Of a DNA stretch of 64,000 nucleotides, positions 44,947-54,441 are shown one piece after another; position 1 is the first letter of the stretch, and the number at the start of each line of letters is the position of its first letter. This DNA is from CAVYHJ01 sp963768165 [NCBI: uncultured bacterium]. GTDB taxonomy: Bacteria > UBP4 > UBA4092. A program made the translations under genes and the position numbers. Below the pieces are notes generated by a model, which was not told where the DNA came from, did no database searches, and worked only from the letters and a program-made list of their open reading frames with translations. The stretch spans positions 1 through 64,000 of the forward strand of contig CAVYHJ010000003.1 of assembly GCA_963768165.1 (NCBI GenBank), given 5' to 3'.

Positions 44947-46559
44947 CTAATTATTTTCTCGATGGGTATAAAGATAATGAGATACCGGTGGAAGTCCATC
45001 TCCGGTGTGAAAGGTATGCGCGCGGTCTTCGATTTTACGGTCTTCAAAAGTGACGCGTTCATGTTGACGCAGATGTTCTGCCCAGGATTCGACGATGAAG
45101 GTTTCGACATATCGTTCCGGGACTGCCAAATCATGATAAAGTCCCCATTGAATTGCGCCATCTCTCCGGCGAAGAACACTGAGTTGGTGCATGACTTCTG
45201 AATACTCTTTTGCCTTGTTTGGGTCAATCCGATATTCCACGGTAATCAAGACTGGACCATCTTCCAGATGGGGTTCAACGGCGAGAACCGGTTGCGGCCA
45301 ATGCATGGAAGGAGATAAATTGGCTTTTTCATTTTGGGAAGGCAACTGAACCCGTCGAATAAATATAAGCCCTATAAATAGGCCTATAGAAGAAAAGATA
45401 AAGGCATAGGAAATATTCAAATGGGTGGCGATTAATCCCCAAATCGCACTTCCCAATGCCATACTCCCAAAGAAAACTATCAGGTAACAAGATAACGCTC
45501 TCGCCCTCACCCAGGAAGGGACATTCAACTGCACCAAGGCTTGAACCATAGACATATAGGTAATCCAAGCAATTCCTGCTATAAACATATTAAGGCATAA
45601 CAATGAAAAATTATGAACCAGTCCTAGAATTAATATGTTTATTGCCAAAATAACCGTTGCACCTGAAAGCTGGGATTTAATAGAAAATCGTTGGCGAATG
45701 TTTGGTAATAAAGCTGCTGCGACGATGGCGCCGGTTCCCAAACATCCAAATAAAATACCAAAACCAAGTACGGATGAATTCGGTTCTGCTTTTACCAAAA
45801 CCGGCAATAAACACCATAATGAACTGCTACAAATAACAAATCCTGCCGTCCAAATAAAGATGGATTGAAGTGCCGGAGAAAATCGGACGTATCTTAATCC
45901 TCCTTGAATAGCATTCATCATACGTTCTGCCGGGAGTACGCTTTCTTCATGCACCCGTTTCCAGCGATATAAAACCACCAACACTCCTAAAAAAGATATC
46001 GCATTCAATACAAATACCGCCCAAGGACCGCCGGTAGCTGCATAAACCGCGGCAGCCAGTATCGGACCGAGGACACGCGAAATATTATACCCAACACCGT
46101 TTAAAGTTACAGCAGAAGTTAAATCCTCTCGAGAAACCAATTCCGGAGTAATCGCCTGCCAGGCGGGAGCATTTAAAGCATTACCAATTCCCATCGCAAA
46201 GGTAAATCTAAAAGTGTCATGGGAGTGGTGATATTCAAGAGAGTCATGATTCCCAAAATCCCCGCAAGAACCATCAACCAGGATTGGGTGATTAAAAGCA
46301 GGCGTTTTCTATCAAAGACATCCGCGATAGCGCCTGCCGGTAGACCTAATAAGAAGAACGGCAGACTGGAGGCAGTGGTCATTAAAGATACCCAAATTGG
46401 TTTGATATGGGGAAAGGAAGCCATGTACCAGGCAGCGCCCACGTCATGCATGATGGAACCGACATTGGAGACAACTGAGGCAATAAACAAGGCACGGAAT
46501 AGTTCCTGACGCAAGGGACTCCAGGCGGTGACTTTGGAAGATGTTATGACAGTACTCAT
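44947..46559 (-). pseudogene. Second MFS_3 transporter, disrupted by a frameshift
   Basis: The N-terminal 128 residues (to TTPMTLL) and the remaining 415 (from MGIGNALNAPAWQAI) are in different frames. The shift lies near 46205-46212: just after TTPMTLL the second frame reads FTFAMGIGNA, matching LLLVMTFLMGTG of the intact paralogue at 43247. A single missing base would restore one protein of about 540 residues with the same C-terminal soluble domain. It is either a real pseudogene, a contingency site or a sequencing error; codon use downstream is intact, arguing for a recent event. Confidence 0.85.
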
Positions 46560-46591
46560 AGTCAATAAATAAAACTACTATAATAATAAAA

Positions 46592-46623
46592 AAGGGGAAG
46601 TAAAGCGAACATTACTTCCCCTT
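46592..46623 (-). terminator. Rho-independent terminator of the superoxide dismutase gene
   Basis: On the minus strand AAGGGGAAGTAA and TTACTTCCCCTT form a perfect 12-bp stem with an 8-base loop, followed by TTTTTTATT, 20 bases after the dismutase stop. Confidence 0.9.
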
Positions 46624-46643
46624 GGATGTGTGCTAATGTTAAT

Positions 46644-47390
46644 TTACTTGGCTGCTTTTAAGCGTGCGTTGACTTCATCCCAATTCACGACATTCCACCA
46701 AGCCGCGATATAATCGGGCCGGCGATTTTGATATTTGAGATAGTAGGCATGTTCCCAAACGTCTACACCCAGAATCGGCGTGCCGAGGTTCTCAATCGTG
46801 CCTTTCATCAAGGGGCTGTCCTGATTAGCCGTGGATATAACTTGTAGTTTCTTGCCGGCGTCTACAATCAACCAAGCCCAACCGGAGCCGAACCGTGTGA
46901 CCCCAGCTTGTGCGAATTTTTCTTTGAAGGTTTTGAAATCGCCAAAGGTGGATTTAATGGCATCTGCCACTGCACCCGTCGGGTCACCGCCGCCACCCGG
47001 TTTCATGATTTTCCAGAAAAAGCTGTGGTTGGAATGTCCTCCACCATTGTTGCGGACGGCAGTGCGTTTAGCATCCGGCACCTTGCTCAAATTGGCAATC
47101 AGTTCATCCACCGGCATGGAATCCAAACCGGTCCCTTCGAGTGCCGCATTGAGGTTATTGACGTAAGCTTGATGATGTTTCCCATGATGGATTTCCATGG
47201 TTTGTTTATCAATATGCGGTTCGAGTGCATCGAACGCATACGGTAACGCGGGTAGTGTATAGGGCATAACTTGTTCCTCCTGTTTTGAATTTTGGTCCTG
47301 GAGTGCGTTAACAAAAGAAGGTAACACCAACATCGAGCCCATACTAGCGCCAGCCATTTTAAAAACTTCCCGTCGTGTTAATTCTTTCAT
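46644..47390 (-). CDS. Fe/Mn superoxide dismutase with Tat leader
   Basis: A 248-residue enzyme. The N-terminal extension is a Tat signal ([19 protein letters not shown], ending near SFVNALQ). The mature part is a standard Fe/Mn dismutase: [19 protein letters not shown], the ligands in [27 protein letters not shown], and [18 protein letters not shown] with the Asp and His metal ligands. It dismutates superoxide, here probably outside the cytoplasm. A second, internal ATG with a near-ideal ribosome site lies at 47267 and would give a 207-residue cytosolic form. A perfect terminator follows the gene. FMN reductase and DoxX genes lie upstream on the same strand. Confidence 0.95.
   Translation of the reverse strand: MKELTRREVFKMAGASMGSMLVLPSFVNALQDQNSKQEEQVMPYTLPALPYAFDALEPHIDKQTMEIHHGKHHQAYVNNLNAALEGTGLDSMPVDELIANLSKVPDAKRTAVRNNGGGHSNHSFFWKIMKPGGGGDPTGAVADAIKSTFGDFKTFKEKFAQAGVTRFGSGWAWLIVDAGKKLQVISTANQDSPLMKGTIENLGTPILGVDVWEHAYYLKYQNRRPDYIAAWWNVVNWDEVNARLKAAK
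47265..47281 (-). promoter_or_regulatory. Internal ribosome site and ATG inside the dismutase gene
   Basis: The minus strand carries AGGAGGA followed by 7 bases and ATG, in frame, exactly where unexported dismutases begin ([10 protein letters not shown]). Confidence 0.65.
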
Positions 47391-47464
47391 TGTCTCACTC
47401 TGTTTTTCCGACCTATTCTAGTATACCTTTTAACACCCTGCCTTGCCAACTGCTACATAGATAT

Positions 47465-48049
47465 CTATCTATAGCGGGCGGCGAAGGTGTCTTGAATGTT
47501 TCCGACAAGGTCTTGTTGAAATTGATTTCGTAGCAAGGTACCATAAACCGTGATATCCCGTGCCATCATTTTCAACCGTTGTTCTATTTTTTGGTCTATC
47601 ATTTTACCGTTTGCGTCAAAGGCTTCATCTCCGCTGAAAGATATTCCGTAGGGGAGACTCCACCCATAACATTGCCGAACCGCTGTGCGCATTTGATCCA
47701 TGACCGTCAATCCTTTTTCATGGGACGTACAAATGTATCCAAATAATTTACCGGCGAATTCTTCCCAATGATAATCCAAATAATTTTTCATGGCGCCTGA
47801 CATGGAACCGTGATAATCCGGTGTACCGAGAACAATGGCACCCGCCCATTCCGTTGCTTCACCGGCTTCCCGCACACCGTCTGAAGGGTTTCCATGAGGT
47901 TTAAACATTGGCAAGTCGGTAACTCGCAAATCTAGAAATCGTGTTTCCGCGCCAAATCCTTTCGCAAGTTCCAGGAGAATCTTTATAGATTCCGCGCCTC
48001 GTGACTCTGCCCGCATACTCCCGTTTACACCTAATATTTTAATTGCCAT
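47465..48049 (-). CDS. NAD(P)H-dependent FMN reductase-family flavoprotein
   Basis: A 194-residue flavodoxin-like reductase: KILGVNGSMRAESRG (phosphate-binding loop for FMN), LRVTDLPMFKPHG, AGAIVLGTPDYHGSMSGAMKNYLDY (the GTPEYxGS-like motif) and a C-terminal helix. AAGGAG lies before the ATG. Members reduce FMN, quinones or azo compounds with NAD(P)H. It lies between DoxX and superoxide dismutase genes on the same strand, which suggests a redox-stress group, although promoters were not identified. Confidence 0.88.
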   Translation of the reverse strand: MAIKILGVNGSMRAESRGAESIKILLELAKGFGAETRFLDLRVTDLPMFKPHGNPSDGVREAGEATEWAGAIVLGTPDYHGSMSGAMKNYLDYHWEEFAGKLFGYICTSHEKGLTVMDQMRTAVRQCYGWSLPYGISFSGDEAFDANGKMIDQKIEQRLKMMARDITVYGTLLRNQFQQDLVGNIQDTFAARYR

Positions 48050-48127
48050 TTCCTACTCCTTAGTGTCTTAATTTGTCATTGCGACCCCAGCAATGTTCTT
48101 GGGCAGGGGGAAGCAATCTTGCTATTA

Positions 48128-48148
48128 ACTTTAGACTTTAGACTTATT
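48128..48148. repeat. Heptamer-period tract
   Basis: Two exact ACTTTAG units followed by ACTTATT, overlapping the end of the DoxX gene. A GTCATTGCGACCCC-type dispersed repeat lies next to it at 48076. Confidence 0.6.
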
Positions 48149-48563
48149 TCCGAAACACTTTCGCGTCCAAGGAAAACTTCCCCGGCCCAAACAGAATTAT
48201 CACTATCGCAATCACGAGATAAACCGCCGCCAGTTCCCAGGAAGGGCCAGGGCCCATCCTAACAAACGGGTCGCCATGCGGTATATGAACCATGCTTAAC
48301 GCCACAATCATATTACACATAATTCCAAACGCCGCAATCGGTGTGAGCAATCCGACAATCAAACCCAATCCCCCGCCGAATTCCGCGAAAGCCCCCAATC
48401 CCTGCATATACCACGGTACTGCCGCATGTACACCCATCCAGGTAAACGCGTGTTGAATTTTCGGCCAGCCGTGAAACATAAACGCGGTTCCGGTGACTAC
48501 ACGCAACAATAACAATCCAAAGGCAAATCGCCCTTCCTGAAATTTTCCAAATAAGAATTTCAT
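48144..48563 (-). CDS. DoxX-family membrane protein
   Basis: A 139-residue protein with four helices, typical of DoxX/DoxD: LLLRVVTGTAFMFHGWPKIQ, then GLGAFAEFGGGLGLIVGLLTPIAAFGI and an ending VIAIVIILFGPGKFSLDA. DoxX proteins are found in quinol/thiosulfate oxidation and in membrane-associated redox complexes with superoxide dismutase in some bacteria. The dismutase two genes downstream fits that association (inference). The start is the first ATG. Confidence 0.9.
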   Translation of the reverse strand: MKFLFGKFQEGRFAFGLLLLRVVTGTAFMFHGWPKIQHAFTWMGVHAAVPWYMQGLGAFAEFGGGLGLIVGLLTPIAAFGIMCNMIVALSMVHIPHGDPFVRMGPGPSWELAAVYLVIAIVIILFGPGKFSLDAKVFRK

Positions 48564-48680
48564 AACGCTCCTCTCTTCAATCCGAAATCGTTGAGTTCAA
48601 TAAGAATATTTATTATAGCCTTAAATCCATTCTTATAGCGAAACCAGTTACCTATTATAGATTTTGAGAAAAGAATAGAG

Positions 48681-50831
48681 TTAAATCAATCCATGTTCGA
48701 AATTATAGGGAGAGTAGGAACCGGAGGGAGTCTTGAGGGATTTAAGGATGCGGGCCATTTCTTGCTCAGTCTCAAATTGAAAATCCAAACGGAGTTCGTC
48801 ATATCCTAATTCGAGAACTTTTTTAAGTTTAGGGATCAGGTTCATAGGTTTGTAGTGATAGAGTTCAGAATTGCCTAATTGGTTTTTAACGATACGAAAT
48901 CGGTCGTGGGAATCATTGACAATTTCTTTATAGTCTTCTTTGAATATTTCCGGTTCGATATACATACCCAATAAATGACCGTAAATCACGAACCCTTTTC
49001 TGCATTTATCACTTTTGATATTTTTCAACTGTTCAAAAGAGAGTTCGGGGGAAAGATAAATAGTGTATACCTTTTCCAATTTGGAATATTCTTGAAAAGC
49101 GTAGGAGTTGGTGATATTGAAATTCCAATCAAGGACGACTTTGTCATTACGATTGCGGAGCAATTGATAAAGGTTCCGTGCCAGGGGATTATCCAAATCA
49201 ATTTTATCTAAAAGTCCCTCGCGTGCGGCATCCACTCCTTTGTAATACATTGTCTGGATGCCATGATTGCGGGCGATTTTCTCCTGCCAGGGATGAGTAA
49301 CGCAAACTGCGAATTCCGGGTCGGGATTAAAGCGATTAGTAAATGTGGTGGTAATCAAAGGGAGCGCCGTTCTGCGTTGAGTGTCCAAAATCTTTTGCGA
49401 CAGTTTTTCCATGGCATCGCGTTTAATCGCTTTTAATGATTTCAGAGGAATAAAACATTTTTCGTCATAATCTAATTCCAGGGTTTCCAATCGAAAAGTG
49501 GATTCGCCCATTTCCGATACTTTTTCCCGAATTTCTTGAGGAGATAAAACCCGTTGTTCCGCTGATGACAAAGTATCTCCCGTCACAGAGACAACTAATT
49601 TTCCGTGACTCAAAATCAATTGAAGAGGTTTCCCGATTTGTGCGATTAACTTACCTGAAACCGGCAGATATTTTTTCTCCGTTGCAAACTTGCGTTCAAT
49701 GGAATCGTTTAATTCTTTGGAATAGGTTTTATGAATATATTTTGTGTCCTCGAGAATTTTTGATAAAACAATCCTCTCGCCTTTTTCTGCGCTGGTTCTG
49801 GTTCCGCGAATTCCCTGGATGATGATTTTATTAATATATTCTCCCTTGAGAACTTTTTTCTTTTCATCCAGATAGGAGATTCCATCGCCCAAGACCACTC
49901 GATCGGTAAGAAGTAATTGGTTTCCTTTTAATTTGCCGAGAGAGTATCCGATATTGGCGGAATATTCCGTGTTCATGATATCTTTCCCGCCATAAAAGAA
50001 TCCTTTGGAATATCCGCGATTGAATAATTTGGGCGTTAAGGAATCGGGATTCTCTCCCTGCATGGTGTCGTGAAAATGTTTGACGGCAGAATAAACATAA
50101 GAGGCGTTTTTCATGCGGCCTTCAATCTTGATGGAATCAATTCCAATTTGGGATAACTGTTCCAATTCTGTCTTGGACATGAATTGATCTTTGGGACTTA
50201 AAAAAAATCCCTCGTTTCCTTTTTCATCCTCGTAAAAGCGGCGACAGGCTTGCGCACAGACACCGCGATTGCCACTGCGTCCACCGATGAAGCTGCTGAC
50301 GTAGCAATTGCCGGAATAGGAAATACAAATGGAACCGGAGACGAAAACTTCCAATTCAATATCGGACTTTTTCTTCAGAGAAGCCAATTCATGGAAAGAT
50401 AATTCCCGTGAGGGAATCAAACGGGACATGCCGATTTCTTTCATAAAGTTTGCCTCGACATGATTGGCCACAGTTGTTTGAGTGCTGGCATGAAATTCGA
50501 ATTTCGGAAAATGGGTTTTGAGAAAACGAAATAGGCCCAAGTCTTGAATAATAATTCCATCCAATCCCTTTTCATAAAGGTCTTTGACCACAGGATACAA
50601 CCGTTCGATTTCATGGTCTGTTAAAAGACTGTTCAAGGTGAGATAAAGCCGGACACCGCGCAAATGGGCATAGTCAATGACTTTTAATAATTCCAATTTG
50701 GAGAAATTAACCGCCATCCGGCGGGCGCCATATCCTTTTAACCCCAGATAAATGGAATCGGTGCCGGCAGTAATGGCGGCTTTTAAACTATCCATATCAC
50801 CTGCGGGGGCGACTATTTCCATCCATTTCAT
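48681..50831 (-). CDS. Peptidase U32-family protein
   Basis: A 716-residue member of the U32 family. The N-terminal TIM-barrel-like part reads EIVAPAGDMDSLKAAITAGTD, IYLGLKGYGARRMAVNF and DGIIIQDLGLFRFLK. The Cys-containing signature is SGSICISYSGNCYVSSFIGGRSGNRGVCAQACRR. The long C-terminal part (after about residue 330) resembles the DUF3656-type extension of RlhA-like proteins. RlhA and relatives hydroxylate rRNA or tRNA rather than act as proteases, so a hydroxylase role is as likely. It follows the polyamine transporter genes after a short hairpin. The ATG is chosen at residue MKWMEIV. Confidence 0.88.
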   Translation of the reverse strand: MKWMEIVAPAGDMDSLKAAITAGTDSIYLGLKGYGARRMAVNFSKLELLKVIDYAHLRGVRLYLTLNSLLTDHEIERLYPVVKDLYEKGLDGIIIQDLGLFRFLKTHFPKFEFHASTQTTVANHVEANFMKEIGMSRLIPSRELSFHELASLKKKSDIELEVFVSGSICISYSGNCYVSSFIGGRSGNRGVCAQACRRFYEDEKGNEGFFLSPKDQFMSKTELEQLSQIGIDSIKIEGRMKNASYVYSAVKHFHDTMQGENPDSLTPKLFNRGYSKGFFYGGKDIMNTEYSANIGYSLGKLKGNQLLLTDRVVLGDGISYLDEKKKVLKGEYINKIIIQGIRGTRTSAEKGERIVLSKILEDTKYIHKTYSKELNDSIERKFATEKKYLPVSGKLIAQIGKPLQLILSHGKLVVSVTGDTLSSAEQRVLSPQEIREKVSEMGESTFRLETLELDYDEKCFIPLKSLKAIKRDAMEKLSQKILDTQRRTALPLITTTFTNRFNPDPEFAVCVTHPWQEKIARNHGIQTMYYKGVDAAREGLLDKIDLDNPLARNLYQLLRNRNDKVVLDWNFNITNSYAFQEYSKLEKVYTIYLSPELSFEQLKNIKSDKCRKGFVIYGHLLGMYIEPEIFKEDYKEIVNDSHDRFRIVKNQLGNSELYHYKPMNLIPKLKKVLELGYDELRLDFQFETEQEMARILKSLKTPSGSYSPYNFEHGLI

Positions 50832-50859
50832 AGTTAAATATTTAAACCTCACTCTTTAT

Positions 50860-50882
50860 CCCTCTCCTTTGTAAGGAGAGGG
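50860..50882. repeat. CCCTCTCCTT palindrome
   Basis: CCCTCTCCTT-TGT-AAGGAGAGGG lies between the ABC ATPase and U32 genes. The same motif recurs in 55830-55856 and in part near 10460-10490, so it is a dispersed element rather than a terminator. Confidence 0.6.
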
Positions 50883-50887
50883 ATGTA

Positions 50888-51715
50888 TTAAAGTTTACCA
50901 TTGGTTTCCCAAATATAATAATAACCGTTTTCTTTTTTGATATGAACAGGCAGGGAAAACAAGGCGCTCAAATTTTCGGCATTAATGGTTTCTTTTTTAG
51001 GTCCGTCTTTAAATATTTTCCCATCTTTGATAAGGATGACACGGGTAATTTCGGGAATAATGTCTTGCAAGTGATGAGTTACCATGATTATGCTTTTCCC
51101 ATGTTGCGCGAGTTTGCGAATAATATTACGGAATTTATGCAATGCCCGCAAATCCAGGCTATTGGTGGGCTCGTCAAGAATCAAAGCTTTGGGATTATGC
51201 ACCAACGCCATGGCGATGAGGACTTGACGGGCTTCCCCGGTGGACATTTCATTCAACGGTTTTTCGGAAAGAGCGGATATCTCAAGAAAGGAGATGGTAT
51301 CCTCTGCTTTTTTATGCATAGCCGGAGTGACTTTATGATAGGGATATAATCCAATACTACTGAAAAAGCTGGAAAGAATTAGTTCCCTGCCGGTAATCGG
51401 ACGGGTACAAAAATTCTGCAAGTCACCGGTGATAATTCCCAATAACAAGTGCAAATCGAATATATTCCACCGGTCTTGTCCAAAAATCCTGACAGGAATA
51501 TGGTCGTTGGATTCCTGTAATGGGTAGTATTCGCGGGTAATGGTTTTAATGAGAGTCGATTTACCGGAACCATTAGGGCCCAAAATAGCGATGTTTTCCC
51601 CCAAAGGTATTTGGAAACTTGCGGAATCCAATATTTTTTTATTTCCACGAATAATCGTGGCCTTATTAAATTCGATCAGATAAGGTTGAGTGTTTTTAAT
51701 TAGATTTGATTTCAT
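50888..51715 (-). CDS. ABC transporter ATPase, YlmA-like
   Basis: A 275-residue nucleotide-binding subunit. Walker A is GPNGSGKSTL, the signature region MSTGEARQVLIAMAL, Walker B ALILDEPTNSLDL and the switch His in MVTHH. It resembles YlmA/ModF-like ATPases and is unlike PotA. Its ATG overlaps the last codons of the potD gene by 20 bases, so it is co-translated with the polyamine operon. No membrane partner is next to it. Either it powers an unlinked permease or it is an ABC-F-like regulatory ATPase (inference). Confidence 0.85.
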   Translation of the reverse strand: MKSNLIKNTQPYLIEFNKATIIRGNKKILDSASFQIPLGENIAILGPNGSGKSTLIKTITREYYPLQESNDHIPVRIFGQDRWNIFDLHLLLGIITGDLQNFCTRPITGRELILSSFFSSIGLYPYHKVTPAMHKKAEDTISFLEISALSEKPLNEMSTGEARQVLIAMALVHNPKALILDEPTNSLDLRALHKFRNIIRKLAQHGKSIIMVTHHLQDIIPEITRVILIKDGKIFKDGPKKETINAENLSALFSLPVHIKKENGYYYIWETNGKL

Positions 51716-52763
51716 TCCAAATCCTGTCATACATTTTCGTGGCATCCCCAACATCTTTTATGAATTCGCATTTACCAATGATTTCATCGGTAGGATAGAT
51801 GTTTGGATCATCGAGAATTTCTTTTTTAATATATTGTTTGGCCGGTTCTACGGGACTGGCGTACCAGGTTTCATTAGTAATATCCGCGCTGACTTTTGGT
51901 CGCAGAATATAATCTATGAACAGTTCAGCCGTTTCTTTATGGGGTGCATTTTGAGGAATGCACATGTTATCAATCCATATATTGGTTCCTTCTTTGGGAA
52001 TCACATAACGAATATTATGATTATCTTTGGCGACTTGATAAACATCGCCGCTATACCCGTAGGAAATCCACGCATCACCTGATTTCAACATATCAATATA
52101 GGTTTCACTGGAGTAGGCTTTGACCAACGGTTTTTGTTCGATCATCAATTGTTTTGCTTTTTCCAATTGTTTGGGATCTAGTGTATTAATGGAGTATCCC
52201 AATTTTTTCATGGCGGGAATAAGTCCCGCGCGCATATCATCCAACATGGTAATCCGCCCTTTATATTTTTTATTCCATAGGATATCCCAACTATCCACTT
52301 TTTCAGTGACTTTAGTAGTGTCAATCCCTATGCCGTTGGTTCCCCAATGGTAGGGTACGGAATATTTATTTGCCGGATCAAAGGATAGATTTTTAAACTT
52401 ATCGCTAACGCCTGCAAAATTAGGAATCTTGTTCATATCCAAAGGAGAGAGGAGATTTTGTTTTACCATGATAGTGACCATGTAATCGCTGGGGACAATG
52501 ATATCGTATCCTTTTACCCCCGCTTGAATTTTCGCCAACAATTCCTCATTACTGGCGTAAGTATCGTAATTGACCTTGATGCCGAATTCTTTTTCAAAAT
52601 CTTGTACAGTGTTTTTCCCAATATAATTAGACCAATTGTAAACATTGAGTTCCTTAACCACTGGAACGTTTTCCGGCGCTTTGGAACAATTGGTCAGACT
52701 AAGAGAAACTGCCAGAGCAAATGCGAAAATAAGAGACTTTGAGTTTTTTATATTCTGAAACAT
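51696..52763 (-). CDS. potD: Spermidine/putrescine-binding lipoprotein
   Basis: A 355-residue periplasmic solute-binding protein. The signal peptide ends in a lipobox-like SLTNC. The mature protein begins LNVYNWSNYIGKNTVQDFEKEFGI and contains YDIIVPSDYMVTIM, YSVPYHWGTNGIGID, and EETA-type polyamine-binding pattern WISYGYSGDVYQVA. It delivers polyamines to the PotBC permease. AGGAGG lies 8 bases before the ATG. It is the fourth gene of potABCD; its 3' end overlaps the next ABC ATPase gene. Confidence 0.93.
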   Translation of the reverse strand: MFQNIKNSKSLIFAFALAVSLSLTNCSKAPENVPVVKELNVYNWSNYIGKNTVQDFEKEFGIKVNYDTYASNEELLAKIQAGVKGYDIIVPSDYMVTIMVKQNLLSPLDMNKIPNFAGVSDKFKNLSFDPANKYSVPYHWGTNGIGIDTTKVTEKVDSWDILWNKKYKGRITMLDDMRAGLIPAMKKLGYSINTLDPKQLEKAKQLMIEQKPLVKAYSSETYIDMLKSGDAWISYGYSGDVYQVAKDNHNIRYVIPKEGTNIWIDNMCIPQNAPHKETAELFIDYILRPKVSADITNETWYASPVEPAKQYIKKEILDDPNIYPTDEIIGKCEFIKDVGDATKMYDRIWNEIKSN

Positions 52764-52796
52764 ATTTAGACCTCCTAATTGGAAATTATCTTAATA

Positions 52797-53582
52797 TCAT
52801 AAATCATTCGCTTTTTTATTTATACTCATGGCTGTGATTATTAATAGCATTGTAAACACAATCGTTATGGTTGCAATGGCATTAATCTCCGGCGAGACGC
52901 CTAATTTCACCATAGAGTATACTTTTAAAGGCAATGTGGTAGAGCCTACCCCGGCAGTAAAGAACGCGATCATAAAATCATCCCATGACAATGTGAAGGC
53001 AATTAACGCCCCCGCGATGATCCCCGGCATAATCAGAGGAAGAGTTATATAACGAAAGGTTTTAAAAGGTGTGGCACCCAAATCAAGGGCTGCATTTTCC
53101 AAATCCAAATTAAATCCCATTAATCTGGCTCTCACGACCACCGCCACAAAAGAAATATCAAAAGAGATATGGGCAATGATGATGGATGTAAGTCCCAACG
53201 AGAATTTTATTAAAACAAAGAAAGATAACATGGCAATTGCCATGACAATATCCGGAATGATAATCGGTAATTGCAGTACGGCATCGAATAGCTTTTTTCC
53301 AGGGAATTTATATCGAACCATTCCAAAGGCAGCGAGTGTTCCGAGTATGGTCGAAATGATGGTTGCGAAGGTGCCGACAATCAAACTATTTTTTACTGAA
53401 TTAAGTAAATCCGTGTCGTTAAATAATACTTTGTACCAATCTAACGTAAAGCCTGTCCAGATAACATTAATCCGTTCGCGGTTAAATGAAAAAATGATTA
53501 AAACGGCTATGGGAAAAAACAAAAATAGATATACTAAGAATGAATGAAGATATAATGCGCTTTTTCCTAAACAATTTTTCAT
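52797..53582 (-). CDS. potC: Spermidine/putrescine ABC permease
   Basis: A 261-residue inner-membrane permease with six helices and the EAA loop (ENAALDLGATPFKTFRYITLPLIMPGIIAGALIAF) that contacts the ATPase. It pairs with PotB. Its ATG overlaps the TGA of potB by one base (TGATG), so translation is coupled. The mature sequence VIWTGFTLDWYKVLFND near the N-terminus is typical of PotC. Confidence 0.93.
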   Translation of the reverse strand: MKNCLGKSALYLHSFLVYLFLFFPIAVLIIFSFNRERINVIWTGFTLDWYKVLFNDTDLLNSVKNSLIVGTFATIISTILGTLAAFGMVRYKFPGKKLFDAVLQLPIIIPDIVMAIAMLSFFVLIKFSLGLTSIIIAHISFDISFVAVVVRARLMGFNLDLENAALDLGATPFKTFRYITLPLIMPGIIAGALIAFTLSWDDFMIAFFTAGVGSTTLPLKVYSMVKLGVSPEINAIATITIVFTMLLIITAMSINKKANDL

Positions 53583-54436
53583 CAGATGATTTTCTCCGAT
53601 GCTTCATCCGGCATTCCCATGCGGATATAGATCATGAGTAATATCAAGACTACTAGCATTAATAAAAAGGAAAGTGCCGACCCAAAGGGCCAGTCCCGTG
53701 CGGATAAAAACTGATCTTTGATTAAATTCCCTATCATTAAATTCTTGGCACCGCCTAATAAATCCGGGATGATGAAAGCGCCCATTGAAGGCACAAAAAC
53801 AATGACAGACCCGGAGATAATTCCCGGTCGGGTCAACGGTAAAATGATTTTCAAAAAAGTCTTCCAAGGGTTGGCTCCTAAATCTTTGGCAGCATCAATG
53901 AATGAGTGATCCAATTTTTCTATACTCGCGTAAAGGGGAAGAACCATAAACGGCAAATAGCTATATACGAGTCCCAGCATTACTGCTTTTTCTGTAAATA
54001 AAAGGGTTAATGGTTCCTGAATCAAATGCAACCGGATAAGTAGATTGTTTAATAATCCTTCGGTTCTCAAAATAATCATCCAGGAATACGTTCTAACTAG
54101 GAAATTAGTCCAGAAAGGCAGCATTACCAGAAATAGATAAAAGTTCTTTTTGTACTCTGGTTGATTGGATATGAAATAGGCTAAGGGATACCCAAGTAAA
54201 AGACAGAGGATAGTATTGAGAGTAGCAACATAAATGGAACGGAGTACCGGTTTCAAATATAAAGGATCAAGGACATGGACATAATTATTGAGAGTGAAGA
54301 TATATTCTATGTTCCCGTAAGTTCCCCGTTGTAAAAAACTATACACAAAAACAATCATCAATGGGACAATGAATAAGAATGCCAACCATGCAATGGAAGG
54401 AACCAAAACCAGAAATTTTCTAAAAGTCCGTTGCAT
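53582..54436 (-). CDS. potB: Spermidine/putrescine ABC permease
   Basis: A 284-residue permease with six helices, LVPSIAWLAFLFIVPLMIVFVYS at the start and the EAA loop IDAAKDLGANPWKTFLKIILPLTRPGIISG. It pairs with PotC. The selected ATG lies 5 bases after the potA stop; the upstream frame extension overlaps potA. Together they import polyamines at the cost of ATP. Confidence 0.93.
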   Translation of the reverse strand: MQRTFRKFLVLVPSIAWLAFLFIVPLMIVFVYSFLQRGTYGNIEYIFTLNNYVHVLDPLYLKPVLRSIYVATLNTILCLLLGYPLAYFISNQPEYKKNFYLFLVMLPFWTNFLVRTYSWMIILRTEGLLNNLLIRLHLIQEPLTLLFTEKAVMLGLVYSYLPFMVLPLYASIEKLDHSFIDAAKDLGANPWKTFLKIILPLTRPGIISGSVIVFVPSMGAFIIPDLLGGAKNLMIGNLIKDQFLSARDWPFGSALSFLLMLVVLILLMIYIRMGMPDEASEKII

Positions 54437-54441
54437 ACAAT

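Noticed and set aside
43247-46559. A two-subunit transporter formed by the two MFS genes
   Set aside because: They are paralogues of the same full-length protein; the shorter pieces come from a frameshift, not from heteromeric design.
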